NCBI GenBank assembly: GCA_965222725.1
Contig: OZ244969.1
Coordinates: 5,456,001 to 5,520,000, forward strand
Direction of reading: 5' to 3'
DNA length: 64,000 bases
Source: GCA-2748575 sp965222725
GTDB taxonomy: Bacteria; Pseudomonadota; Gammaproteobacteria; Pseudomonadales; Ketobacteraceae
Shown one piece after another: positions 36,429 through 46,606 of this stretch (position 1 is its first letter; each line of letters begins with the position of its first letter). Below the pieces are notes generated by a model, which was given only the letters and a program-made list of their open reading frames with translations, had not been told where the DNA came from and searched no databases. The translations under genes were made by a program, and so were the position numbers.

Positions 36429-37862
36429 ATGCTGATAGTACCTGTAGAAAAAGGCCTGGACTGGTCCCGGGCCCCTGTTGTTACCGCCGCCCTGGTGATT
36501 ATTAACTGCCTGATCTTTGGTCTGTGGCAGATTCACGATCAGGAAAAACTGGCGGATGCCATGGCTTACTACGAGCAAAGCTCCCTGCCCGCCATAGAAT
36601 ATCCGGTGTACATCAGCCACCTGCATCAGGCGCAACAGAGTCCACTGGCCACCCGTCTGGAGGCTGCCTGGCAAGCCAATGAAAAAGCACCGGTTTATGC
36701 CCACCTGCTGACAGACCGTTCCTTTTCCGCCTTTCTGCAAAAAACCACGCTGGATTTCTGGGGTGAAGATGTCTTTCATCAATGGCAGAAAGACCGCCAG
36801 GTGATTGAAGAAAAAGTCCAGTCCATCAGTGCCATCCGGCTGGGACTGATTCCCGCCGATGGCAGAGGGCTGACCTATATCACCCATCTGTTTCTGCATG
36901 GAGATATCTGGCACCTGCTCAGTAACATGCTGTTTCTGGTCGTGGTGGGGATCGGCGTTGAAGCCGCCATCGGTTCTTTCTTCTTCGGTATCGGCTATCT
37001 TGTGTGCGGCATTCTGGCATCGCTCTTTTACGGCATTATCACCCCCACCCCTTATGTGCCTTTGGTGGGTGCTTCCGGTGCCATTTCTGCTTTGATGGGT
37101 ATGTACGCCGTTATCTACGGATTGCGCAAAATCCGGTTCTTTTACTTTGTGATTTTTTACTTTGGATTTTTCACGGCGCCGGCTCTGGCCATTCTGCCCA
37201 TCTGGATTTTGCTGGAAGTACTACAGGCAGTATTCAATACCGAATCCTACGTGGCCTACTGGGCCCATGCCGGTGGCCTGGTGGCAGGCGCCGGGTTACT
37301 GGCCGCTACCAAAAAATGGGCGCTGCAAGTGGAAGAGGAATATTACGAAGAGGTGGACGAGGATGAAACCTACCGCCAGGATCTGAACCGGTTAATGAAC
37401 CAGATCAGCCAGTTCAGTTTCGAATCTGCCCAGAAAACCGTGACTGAACTCCTGCAGAAATACCCGGAAGACCTGCCCCTGCTGACCCAGCAATACCACC
37501 TGAGCAAACTGCAGCAGGATCCGGCCAAAACCCAGCGTTTGCTGGAGCGGGTGCTGGAAAAACTCAGTCACATGCCCCGGCGGGAAAAGTCCGTGGAAGT
37601 GTTAATGGTGGATTTCAATAACCTCTACCCCGATGCCACCCTGAACCAGGACATTCGCCTTAAGTTACTGATTTACCTGATCGGTGGCGACACCATGACC
37701 ACCGCTGAGCAGGTATTGCGTTCACTGATCAACGACAAGGTATCTGATCCCCGTCTGCTAAAGGCTATCCGCACCTTTATGCGTTATTACGAACAGCGTA
37801 ACGACAAGAAAAACCTGTATCGCTACCAGCAACTGGCCGAAGCGGTGGAAGCCGCGTCCTGA
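36429..37862 (+). CDS. Rhomboid-family intramembrane serine protease
   Basis: This 477-residue membrane protease has a polar N-terminal region of about 150 residues, then a six-helix rhomboid core: HGDIWHLLSNMLFLVVVG, the catalytic GASGAISALMG with serine S216, and YWAHAGGLVAGAG with histidine H280. A soluble C-terminal region of about 160 residues follows, acidic at first and then helical and TPR-like (TELLQKYPEDLPLLTQQYHLSK). Substrates are not known. The unusual length comes from the extra N- and C-terminal regions. It is divergent from ihfB. Confidence 0.92.
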   Translation: MLIVPVEKGLDWSRAPVVTAALVIINCLIFGLWQIHDQEKLADAMAYYEQSSLPAIEYPVYISHLHQAQQSPLATRLEAAWQANEKAPVYAHLLTDRSFSAFLQKTTLDFWGEDVFHQWQKDRQVIEEKVQSISAIRLGLIPADGRGLTYITHLFLHGDIWHLLSNMLFLVVVGIGVEAAIGSFFFGIGYLVCGILASLFYGIITPTPYVPLVGASGAISALMGMYAVIYGLRKIRFFYFVIFYFGFFTAPALAILPIWILLEVLQAVFNTESYVAYWAHAGGLVAGAGLLAATKKWALQVEEEYYEEVDEDETYRQDLNRLMNQISQFSFESAQKTVTELLQKYPEDLPLLTQQYHLSKLQQDPAKTQRLLERVLEKLSHMPRREKSVEVLMVDFNNLYPDATLNQDIRLKLLIYLIGGDTMTTAEQVLRSLINDKVSDPRLLKAIRTFMRYYEQRNDKKNLYRYQQLAEAVEAAS

Positions 37863-37965
37863 CAAAAACTCATCAGACAAACGATCAATTTGGTCATTAT
37901 GGGGCCCGGCGTTTTCCATTAGAGTCAGGGTGTCTACAGAGCCCAAACAACCACAAGGAGCCACC

Positions 37966-39219
37966 ATGTTAGAGTGGAGCGAACCCCAGCAAATGCTGCG
38001 TAGTGCCATTCGCAGTTTTATCGAAGCCGAAATTGCCCCCAACCTGGATGCATTGGAACACGGCGATACACCGCCTTATGACGTGCTGCGTAAAATGATC
38101 AAAACCTTTGGCATTGATGTTATGGCAAAGCAGCAGTTTGAAAAACAGATTGCCCGTGACAAAGCCAAACTGGCCGGCGAAGAACCGGAGCCCAAAAAAG
38201 ACAAAGGTGACGACGCCACCCGCCAGATGATGAAGGGTGAAGAAGCCGCCATGAGCATGATCCCCATCATCGAATTGTGTCGTTACTGTCCGGGCATGGT
38301 GACCGCCATGGGCGTGAGCATGGGGCTGACCGGTGGCGCCATTATGTCCAAGGGCACCCTGGCCCAGAAACAGGAATGGGCCCTGCCCTTGCTGACCATG
38401 GAAAAGATCGGCTCCTGGGCCATCACCGAACCCAACTCCGGCTCCGATGCCTTCGGTGCCATGAAAGCCACCGCCAAACGTACTGACGACGGCGGCTATC
38501 TGTTGAACGGCAATAAAACCTTTATCACCAATGGTCCGTTTGCCGACACCATTATTTTTATCTGCAAACTGGATGAGCCCGGCGTTACCGCCAAAGACCG
38601 AAAAATCCTGAGCTTTATTCTGGACAGCGGCATGGACGGGCTCACCCAAAGCAAACCTTTCCGCAAAATGGGGATTCACTCATCCCCCACCGGCGAACTG
38701 TTTCTGGATGATGTGAAGGTTGGCCCCGAACGTTTGCTGGGGGAAACGGAAGACAGCTCCGCCCGTTCCGGCGCAAAAGATACCTTTTCAACAGAGCGCG
38801 CAGGCGTGGCCGCCATGGCACTGGGCATTGTGGAACGCTGCCTGGAACTCTCTGTTAAATATGCCAAAGAACGGGAACAGTTTGGTCAGGCCATTGGCCA
38901 GTTCCAGCTAATACAGCTCAAGCTGGCCAAAATGGAAGTGGCCCGTTTGAATCTGCAAAACCTGGTGTTCCGTCATATTGAAACGGTCGCCGCCGGTAAA
39001 AAACCGACGCTGGCAGAAGCCTCCGCCATGAAACTCTACGCCGCGCAAACGGCGGTGGAAGTGGCGCTGGAAGCGGTACAGATCCATGGCGGCAATGGCT
39101 ACATGGCGGAGTATCAGGTGGAGCAATTATGTCGCGATGCAAAGATCCTGCAGATCTACGCAGGTACCGATGAGATTCAGGTATCTTCCATCGCCAGGGA
39201 CCTGCTGTCGCGGGATTAA
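37966..39219 (+). CDS. Acyl-CoA dehydrogenase
   Basis: This 417-residue FAD enzyme should oxidise acyl-CoA to trans-2-enoyl-CoA. Domain order is normal: an N-terminal helical domain with a Lys/Glu-rich insertion near residues 65-95 (EEPEPKKDKGDDATRQMMKG), a beta domain with ITEPNSGSDAFGAMK and FITNGPF, and a C-terminal helical domain with ERAGVAAMALGI and QIHGGNGYMAEY. The glutamate in YAGTDEIQ corresponds to family positions near the active site. The ATG at 37966 has AAGGAG six bases upstream. The substrate chain length is unknown. Confidence 0.93.
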   Translation: MLEWSEPQQMLRSAIRSFIEAEIAPNLDALEHGDTPPYDVLRKMIKTFGIDVMAKQQFEKQIARDKAKLAGEEPEPKKDKGDDATRQMMKGEEAAMSMIPIIELCRYCPGMVTAMGVSMGLTGGAIMSKGTLAQKQEWALPLLTMEKIGSWAITEPNSGSDAFGAMKATAKRTDDGGYLLNGNKTFITNGPFADTIIFICKLDEPGVTAKDRKILSFILDSGMDGLTQSKPFRKMGIHSSPTGELFLDDVKVGPERLLGETEDSSARSGAKDTFSTERAGVAAMALGIVERCLELSVKYAKEREQFGQAIGQFQLIQLKLAKMEVARLNLQNLVFRHIETVAAGKKPTLAEASAMKLYAAQTAVEVALEAVQIHGGNGYMAEYQVEQLCRDAKILQIYAGTDEIQVSSIARDLLSRD

Positions 39220-39226
39220 TAGTCAG

Positions 39227-39258
39227 AAGGGATGTGTGATTGCACATCCCTTTATTTG
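39227..39258 (+). terminator. Rho-independent terminator of the acyl-CoA dehydrogenase gene
   Basis: AAGGGATGTG pairs with CACATCCCTT around a six-base loop and is followed by TTTATTTG, starting eight bases after the stop codon. Confidence 0.8.
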
Positions 39259-39275
39259 TCGCAATTCAGCCTTAT

Positions 39276-39986
39276 TCAGGATGATTCTTCCGGATCAGCA
39301 TTCGCCACCGCATCGGAATTGGTTAAGTGGGGCGCAAGAAACTCCCAGGCATTTTCCATCAGTTGTTGCTGCGCCTGCGCATTGGGATGAATACGATCAT
39401 CCTGCATCAGTTCATTTAATCCCCCCACCCCATCCAGAAAAAACGGCAGCAAGGGTACCTGCTCCGCTTGCGCTACATTCAGGTAGGCCTTTTCAAACAG
39501 GCGGTTAAATGCCTTGCCGTAATTGGGTGGCAGCTTCATACCAAACAATAATACCCGGGTGTTATTTTCCTTCGCCAGCGCCACCATTTTCTGCAGGTTC
39601 TTTTCCATCACTTTGGGGGACAGGCCCCGTAGACCATCGTTCCCCCCCAACTCGATCACCAGCCACTCCGGTTGATGCCGCTTTAGCACACCGGGCAAAC
39701 GGGCCAGCCCCCCAGCGGTTACCTCGCCACTGATACTTTCATTCACCACTGTCACCGGCACCTGTTCCCGGGACAGTTTTTCCTCAAACAGTGCCACCCA
39801 GCCCTGATCCGCTTCCAGACCATAACCGGCACTGATACTGTCACCCAGCACCACCAGCGTACTGCTGTTTGCCCAGGCGCTGGACAGGGTGATCATCAAC
39901 AGGCCAAAGCCCAGTGACAACCAGGCCCAGGGGCCATTGCCATTCGGTTTACGCTTGCCATCAGGATTCTTATCCACCGTCACCAT
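39276..39986 (-). CDS. TesA-like SGNH hydrolase (arylesterase/thioesterase I)
   Basis: This 236-residue secreted hydrolase belongs to the TesA group, which cleaves acyl-thioesters and small esters in the periplasm. A basic N terminus and a hydrophobic segment (WLSLGFGLLMITLSSAWA) form a long signal peptide. The blocks of the SGNH fold are visible: GDSISAGYG with the catalytic serine, the Gly of SGEVTAGG, GGNDGLRG with the Asn, and DRIHPNAQAQ with Asp and His. It is divergent from ybbA-ybbP, an arrangement known for tesA in E. coli. Confidence 0.93.
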   Translation of the reverse strand: MVTVDKNPDGKRKPNGNGPWAWLSLGFGLLMITLSSAWANSSTLVVLGDSISAGYGLEADQGWVALFEEKLSREQVPVTVVNESISGEVTAGGLARLPGVLKRHQPEWLVIELGGNDGLRGLSPKVMEKNLQKMVALAKENNTRVLLFGMKLPPNYGKAFNRLFEKAYLNVAQAEQVPLLPFFLDGVGGLNELMQDDRIHPNAQAQQQLMENAWEFLAPHLTNSDAVANADPEESS

Positions 39987-40133
39987 TCACTCCTTTTTCA
40001 CATGCTGGCGTTTATTGTATGCAATTCTGCTTCGGCAAATGCAACAATCTGTGACAACTGTTTTACACTCGCTGGTATCAATCAACGGCTTTGTTAACAT
40101 ACTGACAACCTTGGAAAAGACAAATTCAAAATC

Positions 40134-40820
40134 ATGACGACATCTGAACAACCCGCCATCGTGGCACAAAACCTCAGCAAAACCGTATCCCTGGGCAGCA
40201 ACAGCCTTACCATTCTTGATGGTATTGATCTCACCATTGCCCAGGGTGAGTCACTGGCCATTGTGGGCACTTCCGGTTCCGGAAAGTCCACCTTGCTGGG
40301 GTTGCTGGCAGGGCTGGACAGCCCCAGCAAGGGCAGTGTTCAGCTGGCCGGCAACGCTATCAGTACCATGACCGAAGACGAACGCGCCCAGGTGCGGGCG
40401 GAACATGTGGGTTTTGTGTTTCAGGCGTTCCAGTTACTGCCAAACCTCACAGCGCTGGAAAACGTGATGCTGCCTCTGGAAGTGCTGGGTCGCAAAGATG
40501 CCGAAGCCGGCGCCCTGGCCATGCTGAAATCCGTGGGCCTGGGGGAACGGGCCAAACATTATCCCCGGCAACTGTCCGGTGGTGAACAGCAGCGGGTAGC
40601 CCTGGCAAGGGCGTTCGTTACCAAACCCGATATCCTGTTCGCCGATGAACCCACCGGCAACCTGGATCGCCGCACCGGTGCCCACATCGAAAACCTGTTG
40701 TTTGAACTGAACCAACAAAACCAGACCACCCTGGTACTGGTTACCCACGACCAGCGGTTGGCGGCACGCTGCGGTCGCACCGTACACCTGGAAGCCGGTG
40801 CCATCGAGGATGCTGCATGA
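40134..40820 (+). CDS. ybbA: ABC transporter ATP-binding protein, YbbA family
   Basis: This 228-residue ATPase belongs to the LolD/MacB/YbbA class. Walker A is GTSGSGKSTLL, the Q-loop is FVFQAFQLLPNLTALENV, the signature is LSGGEQQRVALARA, and Walker B is ILFADEPTGNLD. It energises the YbbP-like permease encoded next, whose start overlaps its stop (ATGA). The substrate of this system is not established; lipid or envelope traffic is suspected in the family. Confidence 0.93.
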   Translation: MTTSEQPAIVAQNLSKTVSLGSNSLTILDGIDLTIAQGESLAIVGTSGSGKSTLLGLLAGLDSPSKGSVQLAGNAISTMTEDERAQVRAEHVGFVFQAFQLLPNLTALENVMLPLEVLGRKDAEAGALAMLKSVGLGERAKHYPRQLSGGEQQRVALARAFVTKPDILFADEPTGNLDRRTGAHIENLLFELNQQNQTTLVLVTHDQRLAARCGRTVHLEAGAIEDAA

Positions 40821-43348
40821 TCACCAGTCACAAGCTGCACTTACTAGCCCTTCGCCTGCTGGGGCGCGAGTGGCGTTCCGGCGCTCTGCGGGTGATGTTC
40901 ATGGCCCTGCTGATCGCCATTATCAGTCATACCAGTATCGGCTTTTTTACCGACCGCCTTAACAATGCCATGGTGGCCCGGGCCGCCCACCTGATGGGTG
41001 GTGACCTGGTGCTCAAATCCCCGCTGGCCATTGACCCACCCTTGTTGGCTGAGGCTGAAAAACTGGGCGTAGCGTCCGCCACCACCGTGGAATTTTCCAC
41101 CGTCATTATTTTTGGCGACGAAATTCAGCTGAGCGCAGTGAAAGCGGTATCCGATGAGTACCCACTGACAGGCGAGTTGCGCACCGCCAAAGAAGCCTTT
41201 GGCGATGACCAGGCTACCCGCTCCCCGCCTCCGCCGGGAGAAATCTGGGTGGAACAGCGATTGCTGGCAGCACTGGGTGCCACCGTGGGTGATGCGCTTA
41301 CTGTAGGCAGCACCAACCTGACCATTACCCGGCTGGTAACCCATGAGCCGGATCGCGGCGGTGCCTTTTATACTTTTGCCCCACGGGTACTGATGAACCT
41401 GGCGGATGTGGAAAAAGCCCAGGTGATACAACCCGGCAGCCGGGTGGATTACCGCTACCTGTTTCTGGGGCCGGAAACCGGCATTAACACCTACAAACGC
41501 TGGCTGGAACCACGCCTGCTGGCCAGCCAGAAAATTATCGGCATTCATGGCGAACGTCCCACCGTCAGCACTGCGCTGGTACGGGCGGAAAAATACATGA
41601 GCCTGGCAGGGCTGGTGGCCATTCTGCTGGCCGCCGTGGCCATTGCCATGAGTGCCCGCCATTATGCCGAAGGCCAGTTCGATTCCAGCGCCCTGCTGCG
41701 TTGCATGGGGCTGAAACAGAATCAGCTGATGGTGATTTACATCACCCAACTGGCGTGCCTGGCACTGGTGGCCGGGCTGGTTGGTGCCGCCATCGGATAC
41801 CTGCTGCAGGAACTGATTACCTTTATTCTGCGGGATATTCTGCCCAGCCCCTTTCCGGCGGCCAGCCCCAAAGCTGCCGCCAGCGGCATGCTGTTAAGCT
41901 TCGCCGTGCTCTTTGGTTTCAGCCTGCCCACCCTGATTCGTTTGCGCCGGGTATCGCCGTTACGGGTGCTGCGCAAACATCTGGAACCCTTGCCGTTGAC
42001 CGCAAAAATAATATACACCCTGACCACTCTGTTTATTGCCGCCCTGATTTTTGCCTACACCCGAGACCCGGTGATTACTATCGCCGCCATTCTCGGCGCT
42101 GCTGCCCTGGGCCTGTTCGGTTTCGGTCTGGTGTCGGGCTTGTTTATCCTGCTGGATAAAACCAGTCACACCCTGCCCTCTATGGCCCGGGCCGGGTTGC
42201 GCAATCTGATTCGGCGCCAGGCGGAATCCCGCTGGCAAACCCTGGCATTCGGCACCACGTTAATGGCCATGTCACTGGTGGTCATGATCCGTACCGACCT
42301 ACTCACCACCTGGCAATCCCAGCTGCCGGACAATGCGCCCAATCATTTTGTCTTGAATGTACTCCCGGATGAAGCCGAACCTTTTACAACCTTTCTTGAA
42401 GAACGCCATATCGACAGCAACCGGCTCTATCCCATCAGCCGAGGCCGGCTGACCCATATCAACGACCAACCGGTGAAACAGGCGGTCACCAAGGAAGAGG
42501 AAAACAACGAGGCCCTGCGCAGGGAACTGAGCCTGACCGAATCAGACACGCTACCGCCGGACAACCAGGTGCTGGACGGCATCTGGTGGGGAAATCAGCA
42601 AACCGACTCGACCGATATGCAACCCATTGGCGAACGCCTGTCCCGGGTATCAGTAGAACAGCAGCTGGCCAAGCGCCTGAGCATTACCATGGACGACAAG
42701 CTGACATTTACGGTAGGCAGCCAGCCCTTCAGCGCCACCGTTGCCAGTATTCGTTCGGTAAAGTGGGATTCCTTCAACCCCAACTTTTATATGATGTTTG
42801 AACCGGGCACCTTTCAGGATTTGCCGGTTACCTACCTGACCAGCTTTTACCTGCCGTCGGAAAAGCGTGCCCAGCTGAAAGATCTGGTACAGCAGTTCCC
42901 CGCCATTACCCTGCTGGAAGTGGATATCATCCTTAATCAGGTGCGCAACATTCTTACCCAGGTCACTCTGGCGGTGGAGCTGGTATTGCTCTTTGTGCTG
43001 GCAGCAGGTTTTGCCGTCACCTTTGCGGCCTTGCAGGCCTCGCTCAATCAGCGCTTTCAGGAAGGGGCACTCATGCGCACCCTGGGCGCCAGCCGCAAGC
43101 AGATACGTTTTAATCAATGGGTGGAGTTTGTGTCGCTGGGAGTGGTATCAGGCTTGATGGCAGCAGCCGGTGCCGATACCATTCTCTGGGCCTGTTACAC
43201 CCGCATGTTTAATCTGCCTTTCAGCTGGCACCCGGAACTCTGGTTCGGCCTGCCACTACTGGGGGGCATATTGGTGGGAACTCTGGGCTTTGTGAGCAGC
43301 CGTCGAGTGGTATCGCGAAGCCCCATGCTGGTGTTACGGGAAATCTGA
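40817..43348 (+). CDS. ybbP: ABC transporter permease, YbbP/FtsX family
   Basis: This 843-residue inner-membrane protein has the ten-helix YbbP plan. An N-terminal helix is followed by a large periplasmic domain (about residues 50-245), then three helices forming the first FtsX domain (ALVRAEKYMSLAGLVAILLAAVAIAMSARHYAEG), two more helices, a second periplasmic domain (about 500-690) and a second FtsX domain near the C terminus (AVELVLLFVLAAGFAVTFAAL, RTLGASRKQI). It forms a complex with YbbA. The substrate is unknown. Confidence 0.92.
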   Translation: MITSHKLHLLALRLLGREWRSGALRVMFMALLIAIISHTSIGFFTDRLNNAMVARAAHLMGGDLVLKSPLAIDPPLLAEAEKLGVASATTVEFSTVIIFGDEIQLSAVKAVSDEYPLTGELRTAKEAFGDDQATRSPPPPGEIWVEQRLLAALGATVGDALTVGSTNLTITRLVTHEPDRGGAFYTFAPRVLMNLADVEKAQVIQPGSRVDYRYLFLGPETGINTYKRWLEPRLLASQKIIGIHGERPTVSTALVRAEKYMSLAGLVAILLAAVAIAMSARHYAEGQFDSSALLRCMGLKQNQLMVIYITQLACLALVAGLVGAAIGYLLQELITFILRDILPSPFPAASPKAAASGMLLSFAVLFGFSLPTLIRLRRVSPLRVLRKHLEPLPLTAKIIYTLTTLFIAALIFAYTRDPVITIAAILGAAALGLFGFGLVSGLFILLDKTSHTLPSMARAGLRNLIRRQAESRWQTLAFGTTLMAMSLVVMIRTDLLTTWQSQLPDNAPNHFVLNVLPDEAEPFTTFLEERHIDSNRLYPISRGRLTHINDQPVKQAVTKEEENNEALRRELSLTESDTLPPDNQVLDGIWWGNQQTDSTDMQPIGERLSRVSVEQQLAKRLSITMDDKLTFTVGSQPFSATVASIRSVKWDSFNPNFYMMFEPGTFQDLPVTYLTSFYLPSEKRAQLKDLVQQFPAITLLEVDIILNQVRNILTQVTLAVELVLLFVLAAGFAVTFAALQASLNQRFQEGALMRTLGASRKQIRFNQWVEFVSLGVVSGLMAAAGADTILWACYTRMFNLPFSWHPELWFGLPLLGGILVGTLGFVSSRRVVSRSPMLVLREI

Positions 43349-43387
43349 AGCCTGTTAATCTATCCACACTACCCAAAGAAGTTGTCT

Positions 43388-45304
43388 ATGTCGCTGATCC
43401 GCCTGCGGGATATTTGCCTGAGTTACGGTACACACCACCTGTTAGACCACGCCGATCTGGTGATCGAGCGGGGTGAGAAAATCTGTCTGGTGGGGCGTAA
43501 CGGCACCGGAAAATCCACCCTTCTGAAAATCATTGCAGAGGATATTCACGCCGACAGCGGCACCATTGAAAAAAACTCCGGGGTACGCATCGCCCGCCTG
43601 GAGCAGGATGTGCCCGATACCGGCAACGGCAGCGTGTTTGATGTCGTCGCCCAAGGCCTGGGCAAAGCCGGTGAACTGTTGCAGCGCTACCAGCACCTGA
43701 CAGAGCAGTTCACCGCCAACCACGACAACGCCCTGCTGGAATCCCTGGAATCCGTACAAAAAGAGCTGGAAGCCGCCGATGGCTGGGATCTGCAACAACG
43801 GGTGGAAACCACCCTGTCCAAACTCAGCCTGGATGGCAGCCTCAAGTTTCTTTCCCTGTCCGGTGGCCTCAAGCGGCGGGTGCTGCTGGCCAAGGCACTG
43901 GTTCAGGAGCCGGATCTGCTGTTACTGGATGAACCCACCAACCATCTGGATATTGATGCCATTCAATGGCTTGAGGATTTTCTCCGCCAGTACAACGGCG
44001 CCCTGCTCTTTATCAGTCACGACCGGGCCTTTATCAAGAACCTGGCCAACCGTATTGTCGATCTGGATCGCGGCAACCTGAGCAGCTGGGAAGGCAGCTA
44101 CGACAACTACCTGCGCCGCAAGGAAGAAGCCCTGCACGCAGAAGAAAAAGAACGGGAACGCTTTGATAAAAAGCTCTCCCAGGAGGAAACCTGGATCCGG
44201 CAGGGTATCAAAGCCCGCCGCACCCGCAACGAAGGCCGGGTGCGGGCGCTCAAAGCCATGCGCAACGAATACGCCCAACGGCGCCAGACCCTGGGCAAAG
44301 CCAACCTCAGCAGTAACGATGCCGACAAGAGCGGCAAGCAGGTGATTGAAGCCGAGCACATCAGCTACAGCTACGATGGCACCCCGATTGTTAAAGACTT
44401 TTCCACCCTGATTCTGCGCGGCGACAAAATCGGCATTATCGGCCCTAACGGTGTGGGCAAGTCCACCCTGTTAAAACTGTTGCTGGGCAGACTGGAACCA
44501 CAATCCGGTGCCATTCGCCTGGGCACCAATCTGGAAACCGCCTACTTCGATCAGCTGCGGGACCAGCTGGATGAAAACCGCTCGGTGCGCGACAACATTG
44601 GCGGCGGCTCTGACACCATTACCATCAATGGCCAGAACAAGCACGTGATCGGCTACCTGCAGGACTTTCTGTTCACCCCGGAACGGGCCAACACGCCCGT
44701 GAGTGCCCTGTCCGGCGGCGAAAAAAACCGCCTGTTGCTGGCCAAGATTTTTACCCGGCCATCCAACGTGCTGGTGCTGGACGAACCCACCAACGACCTG
44801 GATATCGAAACCCTGGAGCTGCTGGAGGAAATGGTCAGCAACTACAGCGGTACCCTGTTGCTGGTAAGCCACGACCGGGACTTTATCAACAACGTGGTGA
44901 CCAGCACGCTGGTATTTGAAGGCAACGGCGTTATCCGGGAATACGTGGGCGGTTACGATGACTGGTTACGTCAGCGTCCCGTCCAGAACAAACCCGCAAA
45001 ACAGCCGGCCAAAACACCGGAGAAGCAACTGGAGAAGCAAACCGCCAAACCAGCGGAAAAAACCGCAAACGCTGCCAAGCCCCGCAAGCTGAGCTACAAG
45101 GAAACCCGGGAACTGGAAGCCCTGCCGCAACAGATTGAAGCCCTGGAAGAAGAGCAGGAAACCCTGCATCAAAAACTGGCTGATCCCCGCCTGTATCAGG
45201 AAAGCCCACAAGAGGTTCAGGGGCTTCAGGACCGCCTGGCCGAAGTGGAAAAGTCACTGGAATCCGCCTTCGAGCGCTGGGAAACTCTGGAAGCCCTGAT
45301 GTAA
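43388..45304 (+). CDS. uup: ABC-F family ATPase Uup
   Basis: This 638-residue soluble protein has two ABC domains, GRNGTGKST with LSGGLKRR and GPNGVGKST with LSGGEKNR, joined by an ABC-F linker rich in charged residues (EKERERFDKKLSQEETWIRQG). A C-terminal coiled-coil follows (LEALPQQIEALEEEQETLHQ) after a Lys/Pro/Ala linker, which marks the Uup subgroup that binds DNA and ribosomes. The ATG at 43388 gives the conserved N terminus; a TTG six bases earlier is possible. Confidence 0.95.
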   Translation: MSLIRLRDICLSYGTHHLLDHADLVIERGEKICLVGRNGTGKSTLLKIIAEDIHADSGTIEKNSGVRIARLEQDVPDTGNGSVFDVVAQGLGKAGELLQRYQHLTEQFTANHDNALLESLESVQKELEAADGWDLQQRVETTLSKLSLDGSLKFLSLSGGLKRRVLLAKALVQEPDLLLLDEPTNHLDIDAIQWLEDFLRQYNGALLFISHDRAFIKNLANRIVDLDRGNLSSWEGSYDNYLRRKEEALHAEEKERERFDKKLSQEETWIRQGIKARRTRNEGRVRALKAMRNEYAQRRQTLGKANLSSNDADKSGKQVIEAEHISYSYDGTPIVKDFSTLILRGDKIGIIGPNGVGKSTLLKLLLGRLEPQSGAIRLGTNLETAYFDQLRDQLDENRSVRDNIGGGSDTITINGQNKHVIGYLQDFLFTPERANTPVSALSGGEKNRLLLAKIFTRPSNVLVLDEPTNDLDIETLELLEEMVSNYSGTLLLVSHDRDFINNVVTSTLVFEGNGVIREYVGGYDDWLRQRPVQNKPAKQPAKTPEKQLEKQTAKPAEKTANAAKPRKLSYKETRELEALPQQIEALEEEQETLHQKLADPRLYQESPQEVQGLQDRLAEVEKSLESAFERWETLEALM

Positions 45305-45324
45305 TGCAGAAAACCGCTTAAATC

Positions 45325-45379
45325 GCTGTTTTGAAACTGGAAAATCAGTCACTTTTGACTAAACTGATTATAAAACAGC
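45325..45379. repeat. Nested inverted repeat upstream of the chemoreceptor gene
   Basis: Outer arms GCTGTTTT (45325-45332) and AAAACAGC (45372-45379) enclose inner arms AATCAGT (45343-45349) and ACTGATT (45363-45369), both perfect. It lies between uup and the chemoreceptor gene, and no T run follows. It may be a leader structure, an operator or a terminator for uup. Confidence 0.6.
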
Positions 45380-45410
45380 CATTTAGATCGCCTTTTAAGG
45401 ATGAGTCGGC

Positions 45411-46583
45411 TTGAATAAGCGTTTTCTGTTCACCGGGGCTTTACTCACAGCAGCTGCCATCAGTTTTTTTGCCACCAATCCTTACCTGGGATCCGGCCTG
45501 TTCATAGCCGCTGCCATGGGTTACTGGCTGTTGCATGGCGAACTGAGTAAAGCGGAAGAAAGCCAACCGGGAAAAACATCGCCGGAACAAGAATGGCTGG
45601 ATGCGTCCGCCAGCGCGCCGATCAAATCAGCACTGAATCTGGGCCTGAATCATCAGCAAAACATCATCATCGAAATCGAAAAAGTCAAGAAAGCCATTCA
45701 CGACGCCATTGATCAGCTCACCCAGAGTTTTTCCGGCATGAATCAGAATGCCCAAGAAACCAATCGCCAGATCAATCAGGTCATACAAACCGTTACCGGC
45801 CAGAACCAGACAACTGACAACAACCAGGAAGCCACCACCGTGGAAAACTTCGCCAGAGACGTGAGCGAAGTATTGGGTGACTACGTGGGTATTCTGGTGG
45901 ATGTAAGCGACAAGAGCGTTCAGGCGGTTCACCATATCGGTGACATGGTGGACGAACTGGAGCAGATGTTCTCACTGCTGAATGAAATCCGCACCATTGC
46001 CGAACAGACCAACCTGCTGGCCCTGAATGCCGCCATTGAAGCGGCCCGGGCCGGTGATGCCGGCCGCGGCTTTGCGGTGGTGGCAGACGAAGTCCGCAAG
46101 CTGTCCCAGAACACCAACAACCTCAGTGACCAGATTCGCCACCGGGCCGAGGGTGCCCAGTCCACCATGAACGAGGTTCGCAGCATAGTGGGCGAGATCG
46201 CCTCCATGGACCTGAACAACGCCATCAATGCCAAAGGCCAGGTGGATCAGAAGCTGGAAGACCTGGAAGCCATGAACCAGCAAATTGCCCACATCATGGA
46301 TGCCCTGAACGACCTTAACCAGGAAAATCGCCAGGATGTGAACAATGCCGTACGGGCACTGCAGGTTGGCGACATTTCCGACCAGCTAATTCGCGAAATC
46401 ACAGCTAAACTTACCCAGATGCAGGTGATTGAAACCCTGTTGCAGGATATCAGCAGGGATTGCCGGGTTGCCGCCGGCAGCGAAGCCAAACTGAATAACC
46501 TCCAGGCTCTGGTCAATCAAAAGAATAACGGCAGAACACATCAGGCATCCAGCGCAGAACAGAACAACATCGATCTGTTCTAG
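45411..46583 (+). CDS. Methyl-accepting chemotaxis-type signalling protein
   Basis: This 390-residue protein has two closely spaced N-terminal membrane helices ([19 protein letters not shown] and [13 protein letters not shown]) with no real periplasmic domain and no visible HAMP. A long helical region leads to the conserved MCP hairpin tip [36 protein letters not shown]. It should sense a cytoplasmic or membrane state. The start is a TTG at 45411 with AAGGA nine bases upstream; the nearby ATG at 45401 is out of frame. It is followed at 23 bases by a STAS gene and then an HsbR-like gene, with no cheA or cheW near. Confidence 0.85.
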   Translation: MNKRFLFTGALLTAAAISFFATNPYLGSGLFIAAAMGYWLLHGELSKAEESQPGKTSPEQEWLDASASAPIKSALNLGLNHQQNIIIEIEKVKKAIHDAIDQLTQSFSGMNQNAQETNRQINQVIQTVTGQNQTTDNNQEATTVENFARDVSEVLGDYVGILVDVSDKSVQAVHHIGDMVDELEQMFSLLNEIRTIAEQTNLLALNAAIEAARAGDAGRGFAVVADEVRKLSQNTNNLSDQIRHRAEGAQSTMNEVRSIVGEIASMDLNNAINAKGQVDQKLEDLEAMNQQIAHIMDALNDLNQENRQDVNNAVRALQVGDISDQLIREITAKLTQMQVIETLLQDISRDCRVAAGSEAKLNNLQALVNQKNNGRTHQASSAEQNNIDLF

Positions 46584-46606
46584 CGCCCATTGACAGGAGA
46601 AAACTC

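Noticed and set aside
45355..45385. Flagellar sigma-28 promoter for the chemoreceptor gene
   Set aside because: TAAA is followed by GCCATTTA with a 14-base spacer. The spacing is one base short and the -10 differs at three positions.
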